Of a stretch of 64,000 bases of DNA, positions 60,701 to 62,047 are shown piece after piece. Numbering within the stretch: the first letter of the stretch is position 1; every line of letters starts with the position of its first letter. The DNA lies in assembly GCA_946902875.1 (NCBI GenBank), contig OX336345.1, positions 23,467,395 through 23,531,394 of the forward strand, in the 5' to 3' direction. This DNA is from Nematopogon swammerdamellus (Eukaryota; Arthropoda; Insecta; Lepidoptera; Adelidae). The notes beneath the pieces were generated by a model. It saw only the letters and a program-made list of their open reading frames with translations, searched no databases and was not told the origin of the DNA. The position numbers and the translations under genes are program-made.

Positions 60701-61906
60701 GAGATGACGCCCGAGAAGGAGAGCGCCTGGCTGATGCTCTGAGGGCTACCGAGCGGTGCCACAGGGAGGAAGGAGGGGGCTCGGAGGGTGTAGTACACTC
60801 GCCTGTTGTCGGGCTGCTGGATCTGGTGCTGGTGGTGGGAGATGACGCCCGAGAAGGAGAGCGCCTGGCTGATGCTCTGAGGGCTATCGAGCGGTGCCAC
60901 AGGGAGGGAGGAGGGGGCTCGGAGGGTGTAGTACACTCGCCTGTTGTCGGGCTGCTGGATCTGGTGCTGGTGGTGGGAGATGACGCCCGAGAAGGAGAGC
61001 GCCTGGCTGATGCTCTGAGGGCTACCGAGCGGTGCCACAGGGAGGGAGGAGGGGGCTCGGAGGGTGTAGTACACTCGCCTGTTGTCGGGCTGCTGGATCT
61101 GGTGCTGGTGGTGGGAGATGACGCCCGAGAAGGAGAGCGCCTGGCTGACGCTCTGAGGGCTACCGAGCGGTGCTACAGGGAGGGAGGAGGGGGCGCGGAG
61201 GGTGTAGTAGTACACTCGCCTATTGTCGGGCTGCTGGATGTGGTGCTGGTGGTGGGAGATGACGCCCGAGGAGGACAGCGCCTGGCTGATGCTCTGAGGG
61301 CTACCGCGCGGTGCCACAGGGAGGAAGGAGGGGGTTCGGAGAGTGTAGTACACTCGCCTGTTGTCGGGCTGCTGGATCTGGTGCTGGTGGTGGGAGATGA
61401 CGCCCGAGAAGGAGAGCGCCTGGCTGATACTCTGAGGGCTACCGAGCGGTGCTACAGGGAGGGAGGAGGGGGCGCTGAGGGTGTAGTAGTACACTCGCCT
61501 GTTGTCGGGCTGCTGGATCTGGTGCTGGTGGTGGGAGATGACGCCCGAGAACGAGAGCGCCTGGCTGATGCTCTGAGGGCTACCGAGCGGTGCTACAGGG
61601 AGGGAGGAGGGGGCGCTGAGGGTGTAGTAGTACACTCGCCTGTTGTCGGGCTGCTGGATCTGGTGCTGGTGGTGGGAGATGACGCCCGAGAAGGAGAGCG
61701 CCTGGCTGATACTCTGAGGGCTACCGAGCGGTGCTACAGGGAGGGAGGAGGGGGCGCGGAGGGTGTAGTAGTACACTCGCCTGTTGTCGGGCTGCTGGAT
61801 CTGGTGCTGGTGGTGGGAGATGACGCCCGAGAAGGAGAGCGCCTGGCTGATGCTCTGCCCGATGGCGTCCTGAGACGAGATCACCAAGTTCTCCACAGAC
61901 TTGCGC
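24628..61906 (-). CDS. GRAMD1/Aster family sterol transfer protein (gene; 15 exons in window)
   Basis: Exons, 5' to 3': 61906-59093, 57331-57259, 55360-55135, 54395-54247, 52481-52320, 49133-49008, 46392-46230, 37867-37732, 36947-36788, 35020-34910, 31692-31500, 31185-31054, 27554-27302, 25608-25479, 24735-24628. All junctions are GT-AG and phases agree throughout, giving 1644 residues (758 with a single array unit, the usual family size). Domains: repeat array (1-930); GRAM (about 1010-1130, SWYSALYPTYKSR then FYANIFGWET); acidic linker; ASTER/VASt domain (about 1290-1455); basic KRKGKRRRR; transmembrane helix (about 1529-1549); lumenal helix (EWSGLLERATHQRRDQLHAW). Family role (established): an ER-anchored protein binding phosphatidylserine and accessible cholesterol at ER-plasma membrane contacts and moving sterol to the ER. 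Insects are sterol auxotrophs, so this handles dietary sterol (inference). The upstream N-terminus is not in view. Confidence 0.95.
24829..25083 (+). mobile_element. LINE family X fragment (endonuclease region), degraded
   Basis: The frame reads LGAAKDWKMFMDAHEEHYQM, then RPDILIFSKATKPVVLVEPT, closely matching the endonuclease of the 19788-21385 element. It is broken after ...NCNLVVEL. It lies antisense to Aster in its penultimate intron. Confidence 0.85.
25084..25270. repeat. Repeat with TTTATTG tail, copy 1
   Basis: TGTTTATTGTTTATTGAGAA then TTCTTAAGGCAGTAAGACTA and ACTCGAACTTGTCACAATTT. The same order occurs at 62605-62720. Probably a LINE 3' tail family. Confidence 0.6.
25479..25608 (-). 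CDS. Aster exon, lumenal helix
   Basis: Acceptor TTGTGGGCAG, donor CAG|GTCAGC. Encodes VGELSAERAAEWSGLLERAT then HQRRDQLHAWQDALHRAIHT. The EW..LLE....H...L..W pattern matches the post-membrane helix of vertebrate GRAMD1 proteins. Enters in phase 2, leaves in phase 0. Confidence 0.92.
25655..25794. mobile_element. Foldback MITE, 50 bp arms
   Basis: CAGTGGGAGCACAAATGCGT...AAACATCT (25655-25704) is mirrored almost perfectly by AGATGTTTATTGATCG...TGCTCCCGCTG (25745-25794). It sits in the Aster intron next to a SINE A fragment. Confidence 0.9.
25800..26038 (+). repeat. SINE family A, headless copy
   Basis: From the core (TACTAGGTGGTAGGGTTCAA) through GTGTAGCCGGCACGACCGAA to CCGTGTCAGTTTCCAT plus poly-A. 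Confidence 0.9.
26039..26458. other. Aster intron, no gene; AT microsatellite
   Basis: Contains an (AT)n tract at about 26432-26455. Otherwise unremarkable. Confidence 0.5.
26460..26640 (+). mobile_element. Degraded LINE fragment (RTE-type C-terminus)
   Basis: LMYGSESRARQTKHERNAVE then MCALMSMCGVAMKDS matches the post-RT region of RTE-like LINEs (YGSE.W...K...R....E...LR.M.G). Very short and broken. Confidence 0.6.
26647..26712 (-). repeat. tRNA-like sequence (Leu-like), probably a pseudogene
   Basis: On the minus strand, ATGGCGGAATTGG (A-box-like) ... CAGGTTCGAATCCTG (T-arm and B-box). The T-arm pairs but the 5' side of the acceptor stem does not match GTCGGCACA, so it is unlikely to be a working tRNA. 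Confidence 0.45.
26715..27301. other. Aster intron; no gene seen
   Basis: No supported exon. Contains short ATGTATGTATGTAT repeat near 26934. Confidence 0.45.
27302..27554 (-). CDS. Aster exon, transmembrane segment
   Basis: Acceptor CACGCGGCAG, then SSSQETSAPNANKSPTATSA, a low-complexity Ala/Gly/Ser linker, then the membrane helix RWLLAILLVLLLLNLLLYWK and a short lumenal stretch ending FHD. The donor CCA|GTCAGT is weaker than usual, but it is the only GT that preserves phase 2 into the next exon. Enters in phase 1. Confidence 0.88.
27555..27930. other. Aster intron; no gene seen
   Basis: No exon or clear repeat recognised before the LINE fragment at 27938. Confidence 0.4.
27938..28230 (+). 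mobile_element. Degraded jockey-type LINE fragment
   Basis: ARKPIWPYCIQLWGTAANSN then LEILQGFQWETLRIIADAPW and NSWLHRNLRIPTIE match the C-terminal region of insect jockey-like ORF2 (Y.IQLWG.A...I...QR.Q...LR.I..APWYV.N). A frameshift follows near 28140. Confidence 0.75.
28219..28445. repeat. Repeat beginning CTAGGGTTACCATA
   Basis: Opens like the left end of the element at 49211 (CTAGGGTTGCCAGA) and contains CCGGACAAGTCTGG and TCCAGATTTTTC motifs. Probably a member of the same DNA element family. Confidence 0.4.
28850..30515 (-). mobile_element. 5'-truncated LINE with reverse transcriptase (FADD type)
   Basis: The minus-strand frame ends at 28931 and spans a nearly complete RT: LYKKGCHNNVENYRPVSILP, the QFGFRKGLSTGDAIASMVKS motif, GIFCDLSKAFDCVNHE, GVPQGSILGPLLFL, and the catalytic MVMFADDISVVL. 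The C-terminal part includes YFESIMSYGLMFWGNAADSN and SYYTIKDALTD. No endonuclease domain is present, so the copy is 5'-truncated near 30515. The ORF's first 40 or so codons (30540-30655) belong to an unrelated repeat also found at 37004-37145. It is a jockey-superfamily type (CR1/Daphne-like by RT motifs; clade uncertain). It lies in the Aster intron, same strand as the gene. Confidence 0.88.
30553..30690. repeat. Interspersed repeat, copy 1 (at LINE junction)
   Basis: AATGTTCGTGCAATGTTC...GGAAACAAAACAAAGGTTAG...ATTACAACCATGTCAAATTT is shared with 37004-37145 at roughly 80 percent by eye. The LINE at 28850-30515 abuts it. Confidence 0.7.
30691..31053. other. Aster intron; possible fragment of unknown repeat
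   Basis: The minus-strand frame 30710-30860 reads SENRNCVRVRNSASNLTGHT with natural composition but no recognised family and no splice context. Otherwise no gene. Confidence 0.35.
31054..31185 (-). CDS. Aster exon, end of ASTER/VASt domain and basic linker
   Basis: Acceptor GTTGTGGGCAG. GFIEKNTWTGLEDYCRILEA closely matches the family signature FIEKNFWSGLEDYFRHLE. It then gives a basic KRKGKRRRRAT stretch before the membrane anchor. The donor T|GTACGT (31053) keeps phase 1 into the next exon; a second GTAC four bases on would break it. Confidence 0.95.
31500..31692 (-). CDS. Aster exon, ASTER/VASt domain core
   Basis: Acceptor GTGTGCGGCGCAG. VMNKCSKPGQVYSIDISSVN, then GVPYADSFYVVIHYCLQRRG and LALYCSIKYKKTVWGIVK. 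This matches the family pattern Y.ID.....VPY.D.F......Y.......L...L.....PWG.VK. Donor AAAG|GTCAGC. Enters phase 0, leaves phase 1. Confidence 0.95.
31693..32408. other. Aster intron; no gene seen
   Basis: Non-coding. 31905-31960 has a CCCTGTTTCCC...GGGAAACAGGG inverted repeat around a short loop. 32160-32190 is an AATAAAATAAAA tract. Confidence 0.45.
32409..35010. repeat. Tandem array 1: 20 copies of an Aster exon 3' part plus its donor
   Basis: Twenty copies of a unit, mostly 128 bp (the first three, counting from the real exon, are 123 bp apart; others 128-131, one about 154). On the minus strand each unit holds about 91 bp of the exon (NPETGLKCRQVSYTLALTQP...ETQ) plus the first 30-odd bases of the intron (GTACCTACACTACACCCACA). 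Only the highest-coordinate copy has the true acceptor (CTGTGCGCAG at 35021). Copies are almost identical; exceptions include a one-base loss near 34281 and extra sequence at 34378-34410. Because 128 is not a multiple of three, most copies are intronic pseudo-exons, but each keeps the CAG|GTACCT donor (one has GTATCT... changed to GATACC context). Confidence 0.95.
34910..35020 (-). CDS. Aster exon, ASTER/VASt domain (source exon of array 1)
   Basis: Acceptor CTGTGCGCAG, then SVWKHNPETGLKCRQVSYTL and ALTQPIGPKSVHVTETQ, 37 codons, phase 0-0, donor CAG|GTACCTACAC. The family counterpart has R.I.YT..L..P..PK.....E.Q. The frame also stays open across the next two array copies (123 bp spacing), so use of the second or third donor would add 41 or 82 residues in frame. 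Confidence 0.95.
35021..35258. other. Aster intron; short unique stretch
   Basis: Contains a diverged family A-like head fragment (about 35140-35180, GGTCACCCATCTGAAGTGAG, minus). No exon. Confidence 0.4.
35259..35950. mobile_element. Non-autonomous DNA element with about 90 bp inverted ends
   Basis: TACACGGTGAACAAAAAACC (35259) is mirrored by GCTTTTTTGTTCACCGTGTA (ending 35950). The similarity continues through CACCCGAAGGCAG and CAGTTTCAGATACTGAATCG to about 35350 and 35860. The flanks show TA/TATA, compatible with a TA target. The interior has a GC-rich island at 35715-35790 but no ORF. Confidence 0.88.
35951..36345. other. Aster intron; GC-rich patch, no gene
   Basis: 36195-36300 is GC-rich (GGAGGGGGGAGGGGGG, then ACACACACGCGGCGCC). 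No splice-bounded exon. Confidence 0.4.
36346..36718 (+). mobile_element. Degraded LINE 3' end with poly-A
   Basis: Reads in broken frames as the usual C-terminus (ACGCTCTCCC for NxLP, then GTCGGGTCCTTCAAGAGGTG for the FK.R motif, GGCATGGCATTCGCAACCTC). It ends GGCTTCCGATAAAAAAAAAA. The GCACGGTCCTTCCACCGAGT start recurs at 58400. Confidence 0.65.
36788..36947 (-). CDS. Aster exon, start of ASTER/VASt domain
   Basis: Acceptor TGTGTGTGTAG. SVGGARCLDKHEGRSILQLD, then VAVNIDQLFTMLFTNSKFCL and TRNTGDYIQ. Matches the family pattern V...D.L...LFTNS.F...... Donor CAG|GTACCA. One base completes the codon from the previous exon; leaves in phase 0. Confidence 0.95.
37004..37145. repeat. Interspersed repeat, copy 2
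   Basis: Diverged copy of 30553-30690 in the same orientation. Confidence 0.7.
37160..37501 (+). repeat. SINE family A, copy lacking the first part of the head
   Basis: Begins in the 5S-like part (GTCAGTACATGGATGGGTGA), then GTTGGAGGCTGACCGTGG, core, body GTGTAGCCGGCACGACCGAA, tail and poly-A. Confidence 0.9.
37732..37867 (-). CDS. Aster exon, Gly-rich and acidic linker
   Basis: Acceptor TGGGTGTTGCAG. Encodes LRVAEAAGGYGGGGGGGGGG, then APEEAGDALPTDMSDSSDSD and RDKPVG. The MSDSSDSD stretch aligns with the LSDSSDTHDEG segment preceding the ASTER domain of vertebrate GRAMD1B. Phase 1 in, phase 2 out, donor GG|GTGCGT. Disordered linker, likely phosphorylated (inference). Confidence 0.9.
38110..38326 (+). 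repeat. SINE family A, diverged head-and-core copy
   Basis: GTCTCAGTAGCTCAGCGGTG, a diverged 5S-like part, B-box-like GGCTTGGATTCC, core, truncated at GAATGAAAGGTC. Confidence 0.8.
38500..38525. repeat. GA microsatellite
   Basis: About eight GA units within GCAGAGAGAGAGAGAGAG. Confidence 0.85.
38851..38948 (+). CDS. THAP zinc-finger 5' exon (orphan or element-derived)
   Basis: ATG at 38851 opens MSKSRNYCAVDGCKSQQTNE then LSFFSLPREEER, ending at a strong donor AAAG|GTAAGT. The C-X4-C at residues 8-13 and the F-x-LP motif followed by acidic residues and R are the N-terminal half of a THAP domain, a C2CH DNA-binding finger. The second Cys-x2-His pair should be on the next exon, which I could not find in the following 2 kb. 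THAP fingers occur in cellular regulators and in P-element-like transposases, so this could be either a nested gene in the Aster intron (opposite strand) or a transposon relic. Confidence 0.65.
38949..39825. other. Aster intron, no further THAP exon recognised
   Basis: Searched by eye for a CxxH continuation; none seen. Unremarkable sequence. Confidence 0.4.
39826..40290 (+). mobile_element. Degraded LINE 3' end
   Basis: GCGTGGAACTCGCTACCCCT (for A.xWNSLPxx) preceded by TTCAACGTGAATGCGGCACG and followed by TTTAAAAAGTGT is the typical C-terminus of jockey-like ORF2. It is followed by an AT-rich 3' UTR ending TTTTGATTTGATTTTG. No complete domain. Confidence 0.65.
40291..40855. other. Aster intron; no gene seen
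   Basis: No supported exon or repeat recognised. Confidence 0.4.
40945..42615. repeat. Tandem array, 92 bp unit, 18 copies
   Basis: GGAGCACTAACTTGAGCAGA recurs from 40969 to about 42530 at 92 bp intervals, with one 90 bp unit near 41395. Units are nearly identical; the main variants are TATCCCTAACGCC versus TATCTCAAACGCC. Each unit has two copies of the element-end-like motif (CCCTAACGCC and CCCAAGCGAA). No spacers, so not a CRISPR array, and no ORF. Confidence 0.97.
42766..42976. mobile_element. Foldback (AAGGCGGT family), copy 1
   Basis: Left arm 42766-42853 (AAAACTGTTTAAAAAAACAT...GTAGAAGGCGGTACAAAA) is mirrored by 42888-42976 around a loop of about 34 bases. Similar in layout to 49785-49981, with GAAGGCGGT/ACCGCCTTC at the hairpin neck. 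Confidence 0.88.
43079..44175. repeat. Tandem array, about 68 bp unit, 16 copies
   Basis: GGCGAGGCCGAAGGCCGAGC recurs at about 67-69 bp from 43081 to 44168. It is interrupted once at 43885-43940 by LINE-tail sequence with a GATGATGAT run. Units are more diverged (5-20 percent by eye) than in the 92 bp array, so this array is older. Preceded by CCCGCGGCTTCGCTCGCG (43020), a motif common in lepidopteran repeats and also present at 62875. Confidence 0.92.
44176..44950. repeat. AT-rich tail of the TIR element; RTE-like debris
   Basis: TAAAATCGATTGAG...GAACTCGAG...ACATACACACAACAAC resembles the LINE-like sequence at 63000 (AAAATCGGTTCAG...CTCGAGTTATAAG). No coding potential. Confidence 0.5.
45040..45345. 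promoter_or_regulatory. CpG-island-like segment within Aster intron
   Basis: About 300 bp with extreme GC and CpG content (for example GGCGGCCGCGGCGACG) in an AT-rich intron. Open frames occur on both strands simply from composition. It could be an internal promoter or enhancer for a short Aster isoform on the minus strand or a non-coding transcript. I see no splice-supported exon. Confidence 0.45.
45366..45390. repeat. TAC/CTA microsatellite
   Basis: About eight CTA trinucleotides (ACTACTACTACTACTACTAC). Confidence 0.9.
45400..46160. other. Aster intron; no gene seen
   Basis: Unremarkable apart from GAATCTGAGGACGTCCTCAGATTC, a perfect 24 bp palindrome at 45651-45674, written here in parts: GAATCTGAGGAC and its reverse complement. 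Confidence 0.5.
46167..46186. repeat. Poly-G tract, about 19 bp
   Basis: An uninterrupted G run (CAGGG...GGGTGCG) only about 45 bp from an exon end. Likely length-variable and a sequencing risk. Confidence 0.9.
46230..46392 (-). CDS. Aster exon, linker between GRAM and ASTER domains
   Basis: Acceptor GCAACATTGCAG. DYLEGSSLEATGGGGGGEGG, then EDAVSSASLPTATSEHPVFT and RSNSQPPPITLTPP. Phase 0 in, phase 1 out, donor CCCC|GTGAGT. A low-complexity, presumably disordered linker. Two different upstream exons (49008-49133 and 46754-46831) fit its phase. Confidence 0.93.
46754..46831 (-). CDS. Probable alternative first exon of Aster (GRAM-less isoform)
   Basis: On the minus strand, ATG at 46831 in context GTGGCGATGG opens MVKVFLLSQKEKKEKKNGDA then QSQNDS. 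A strong donor TCT|GTAAGTG (46753) leaves phase 0, exactly what the exon at 46392 accepts. An in-frame TAA lies 21 bases upstream of the ATG, as expected for a 5' UTR, and argues against a normal internal exon in that frame. The resulting protein would skip the GRAM domain but keep the ASTER domain and membrane anchor. A shorter GRAM-less transcript class is plausible but is inferred only. Confidence 0.55.
46860..47530. promoter_or_regulatory. Possible internal promoter region; otherwise no feature
   Basis: Lies directly upstream (minus strand) of the alternative first exon. CCGGGAGACATGCAAG and several GC-rich bits occur near 46910, but no TATA or initiator can be asserted. Confidence 0.3.
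47533..47772 (-). repeat. SINE family A, body copy (minus)
   Basis: Reverse complement of the tail and body (CTGACACGGTTGGCTTCATC, ACACCGGGTGAACTTGGTGC, TCGTGCCGGCTACACTGAAC) and of the core, truncated before the head. Confidence 0.9.
47775..47862 (-). repeat. Repeat family with CCTTAGTCGCCTTTTA...GGCCCCACACGGTAC
   Basis: CATATCCCTTAGTCGCCTTT, CACGGGGAGAGATGCAGTGG and GGCTATTCTTTTAAAGTACC occur in this order. Other copies, some inverted, are near 21780, 50960, 57005 and 58300. It usually abuts a SINE A end. Confidence 0.65.
48003..48712 (-). repeat. SINE family B (minus), split by a DNA element
   Basis: SINE B sequence (GGGCTAGAGCGCATGCTCCC, AATATCACCTCCGGGAAG, CTATACTGGACAAACTGGAG) runs to about 48167. 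It resumes after 48657 with the expected ACAAACCCAGTTCGCTAAC. The interruption is the element at 48168-48656. Confidence 0.7.
48168..48656. mobile_element. Short hAT-like element inserted in a SINE
   Basis: Left end TCAGGGATGGCCAAAGCG and right end AGTTTGGCCACCCCTG are imperfect inverted repeats of the CAGGGGTGGCCAAAC type used by many hAT elements. CGCTAT occurs on both sides and probably derives from the target duplication. No transposase. Confidence 0.65.
48794..48954 (-). repeat. SINE family A, 3' body fragment (minus)
   Basis: Poly-T, then AATGGAAACTGACACGGTTG through GTGCCGGCTACACTGAACTG; truncated at CAGCCGTTT, 54 bp from the exon ending at 49008. Confidence 0.9.
49008..49133 (-). CDS. 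Aster exon, end of GRAM region and acidic stretch
   Basis: Acceptor GTACGCAG. VHSCYGEELGFNSDDDEYAR then DAPDEDKLAAAAARLSADCI. The start matches the family V..CYG.ELG..SDDEDY motif directly after the GRAM domain. Phase 0 in and out; donor GAG|GTGAGC. Confidence 0.95.
49211..49698. mobile_element. DNA element with CTAGGGTTGCCAG / CTGGCAACCCTA ends
   Basis: The 12-14 bp inverted ends bracket about 490 bp. The interior mentions GGCGGGACAA and CCCGGCCACC and is non-coding. Related ends occur at 28219 and at the very start of the window. Confidence 0.65.
49785..49981. mobile_element. Foldback (AAGGCGGT family), copy 2
   Basis: Left arm 49785-49880 (AAACTATTTAAAAAAATATA...GAGTTGAAGGCGGT) is mirrored by 49894-49981 around a 13-15 base loop. 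Same design as 42766-42976. Confidence 0.9.
49985..51520. other. Aster intron; microsatellites and repeat debris, no gene
   Basis: CA/GA tracts at 50546-50569 and 50709-50730 (AGAGAGAGAGAGAGCGCGCG). 50960-51020 is a diverged copy of the GGCTATTC...ACCG repeat. TCCTCCTTTTTTTGAAGTCGG (50190) is a common insect repeat end. No exon. Confidence 0.5.
51541..51660. mobile_element. Foldback MITE (GTTAGTGATAAT family), copy 2
   Basis: CCAATGGCATTAGTGTTAGT (51542) is mirrored by ACTAACACTAATGCCATTGG (51636-51655). Shares ends with 16850-16972. Confidence 0.8.
51726..52038 (+). repeat. SINE family B, headless copy
   Basis: Begins just after the tRNA-like head (GACGAAAAAGTTTACGTGCA), then core, body and tail plus A-run. 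Close to the 15465 copy. Confidence 0.9.
52320..52481 (-). CDS. Aster exon, second half of GRAM domain
   Basis: Acceptor TTGTGTTCAG. TALVIPNAILVCTDTEKNFL, then TSFSGRDKAYLMLFRVWQNA and MSSQEIWQW. Matches the family IPNAI.V.T..EK.FFTSF..RD..Y...F.LWQN. Phase 0 in and out, donor TGG|GTGAGA. Confidence 0.97.
52502..52622 (+). repeat. SINE family A, head-only copy
   Basis: TAGCCTCGATAACTCAGTGG, the 5S-like part CGGTCAGTACTTGGATGG, and the B-box; stops at GGTTCGGAT. Starts 20 bp upstream (minus sense) of the exon acceptor at 52482. Confidence 0.9.
52835..53025. repeat. GGGTTCCGTA repeat and CGAATA-rich stretch
   Basis: CAGGGTTCCGTATCC...GTCTGTCCGTCCGTGCG is the reverse arrangement of the repeat at 4759-5280. 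52955-53025 alternates GCGAATACGAAT. Confidence 0.6.
53026..53201 (+). repeat. SINE family A, body and tail fragment
   Basis: From GGTCTAAACGGCTATGTAAA through the body and GCCAACCGTGTCAGTTTC to an A-run. Confidence 0.9.
53210..53760. other. Aster intron; no gene seen
   Basis: 53490-53590 is GC-rich, but no splice-bounded exon fits the Aster phase. Confidence 0.4.
53764..53872 (+). mobile_element. LINE family X, 3' UTR fragment
   Basis: GAGTGGCCACTCGCTAGTCC ... GATCCACACCTTCC is the 3' UTR of the 19788-21385 element, in the opposite orientation to that copy. Confidence 0.85.
54247..54395 (-). CDS. Aster exon, first half of GRAM domain
   Basis: Acceptor CGTGCCGCAG. (D)YSCALQKDILAHGRLYVSQN then HLSFYANIFGWETSMCLRWK and DVTAITKEK. 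Matches family DYSCALQRDIL..GRLY.S.....FYSNIF.WET....L.DI...TKEK. Phase 1 in, 0 out; donor AAG|GTCACT. Confidence 0.97.
54400..55134. other. Aster intron; no gene seen
   Basis: AT-rich; CTGAATCTGAATCTGAATGTGAA hexamer run near 55010-55035 typical of LINE tails. No exon. Confidence 0.5.
55135..55360 (-). CDS. Aster exon, pre-GRAM segment and GRAM start
   Basis: Acceptor TGACCTACAG. SDGGACVLSGSSPAADTVSL, a Gly/Ala linker, then AKKKSWYSALYPTYKSRSDD and FKRLFRDLPDEERLIV. Matches family KK.QSWY..L.PTYK.R..DF.KLF..LP..ERLIVDY. Phase 0 in, 1 out; donor TCG|GTACGC. Confidence 0.97.
55446..55713 (-). repeat. SINE family A, headless copy (minus)
   Basis: Poly-T, GGAACCTGACACGGTTGGCT, body, core ...CCTACCACCTAGTAAGC and GGGAAGGGACCTACAG; ends at ACGTGGAATCCG. 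Abuts a LINE family X copy. Confidence 0.9.
55722..56281 (-). mobile_element. LINE family X, 3'-terminal copy
   Basis: Nearly identical to 19788-20347: endonuclease part RPDILIFSKATKHVVLVELT to GTGGFPAS and the same 3' UTR. It differs at a few bases (for example DLYAVEVG versus DLFAVEVG). 5'-truncated at 56281. High identity suggests recent retroposition. Confidence 0.92.
56319..56420 (-). repeat. LINE tail fragment
   Basis: CATCAGCATCATCAGCGTG and CCCACTGCTGGACATACG are the reverse of the GTCCAGCAGTGG...GATGATGATG tail seen at 43892. Confidence 0.65.
56822..56908 (+). repeat. SINE family B, internally deleted fragment
   Basis: AGCGGCGGGTGGTGGGGCCG (head start) jumps to GAAGGTGATGTCGGAGCATG and the tail CCACCCGTATCGGATCGCAT. 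Confidence 0.7.
57005..57245. repeat. Interspersed repeat ending in (CAA)n, next to an Aster exon
   Basis: TGTGGGGCCGGTACTC, GAATAGCCCCACCGCATC, CGTAAAAGGCGACTAAGGG, then CAGGCCTAGAGCCAACCCCG and (CAA)n at 57225-57242. Member of the same family as 47775. It ends about 15 bp from the donor of the exon at 57259. Confidence 0.65.
57259..57331 (-). CDS. Aster small exon, Ser/Pro-rich
   Basis: Acceptor GTGTGTGTGTAG (a CA/TG microsatellite doubles as pyrimidine tract). NVSRSPSPCRHALEPTIPES then PDDK, 73 bp. The first G completes an Arg codon: both the GGC AG end at 59093 and the AAC AG end inside each array-2 unit fit. Donor AAG|GTACAT. SRSPSP resembles the RSRSPTP motif before the GRAM domain in GRAMD1B. 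Confidence 0.9.
57345..58050. other. Aster intron; no gene seen
   Basis: AT-rich. A diverged repeat shared with about 18090-18160 lies at 57420-57465. Confidence 0.45.
58052..58288 (-). repeat. SINE family A, headless copy (minus)
   Basis: Poly-T (14 T), ATGGAAACTGACACGGTTGG, body, core ending CCTACCACCAAGTAAG. Confidence 0.92.
58289..58440. repeat. Interspersed repeat (AAAAGGCGACTAAGGG family)
   Basis: GAATAGCCCCACTGCATCTC, CATAAAAGGCGACTAAGGG, GATGCCGTGCTAAAAGGCGA, GCACGGTCCTTCCACCGAGT. Directly follows a SINE A end, as at 47775. Confidence 0.7.
58441..59092. other. Aster intron; no gene seen
   Basis: 58680-58760 is GC-rich (CACCGCTCGCTCACCGCGAC). No exon supported. Confidence 0.45.
59093..61906 (-). 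CDS. Aster repeat-array exon (most 5' exon in view)
   Basis: The minus-strand acceptor TGTGGCGCAG precedes GCGCAAGTCTGTGG. The frame is RKSVENLVISSQDAIGQS, then 20 repeats of 46-47 residues (ISQALSFSGVISHHQHQIQQ, then PDNRRVYYYTLRAPSSLPVA and PLGSPQS), then ...DNRGLGVYYLLG and a donor GGCAG|GTGATA at 59092. Length 2814 bp is a multiple of three; phase 2 at both ends fits the 57331 exon. Alternatively, each unit's AACAG|GCGAGT could act as a GC-type donor in the same phase, giving a short exon of about 128 bp. The repeat has no known domain and is Ser/Gln/His/Tyr-rich, probably disordered. The preceding exon is not in the window or not recognised. Confidence 0.7.
59100..61855. repeat. Tandem array 2: 20 copies, 141/138 bp unit
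   Basis: Counting on the minus strand, there are 12 units of 141 bp, 7 of 138 bp (all differ by loss of one TAC codon), and a partial last unit. Variation is a small set of linked substitutions (HQ/HH, R/S/RT, S/F, L/R), and some neighbouring blocks of 3-4 units recur. That suggests higher-order duplication. Every length change is a whole codon. Confidence 0.95.
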
Positions 61907-62047
61907 CTGCGCCACACATTAACATTCTTATTATTTTATTAATTGATTATGTTTACTTAACCTCACACGGTCGGCTACTCCACTAGATAGTTTCATGTCA
62001 GCCTACCCGGCAGCATCAACTGCGCTGTCTAACCAGAAACTAGAGGT

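Noticed and set aside
59146..61986. 946-codon open frame on the plus strand across array 2
   Set aside because: It is the antisense of the Aster array exon; a 141 bp repeat with no stop in one antisense frame stays open through all copies. No splice or start context, and the minus frame fits the neighbouring Aster exon phases.
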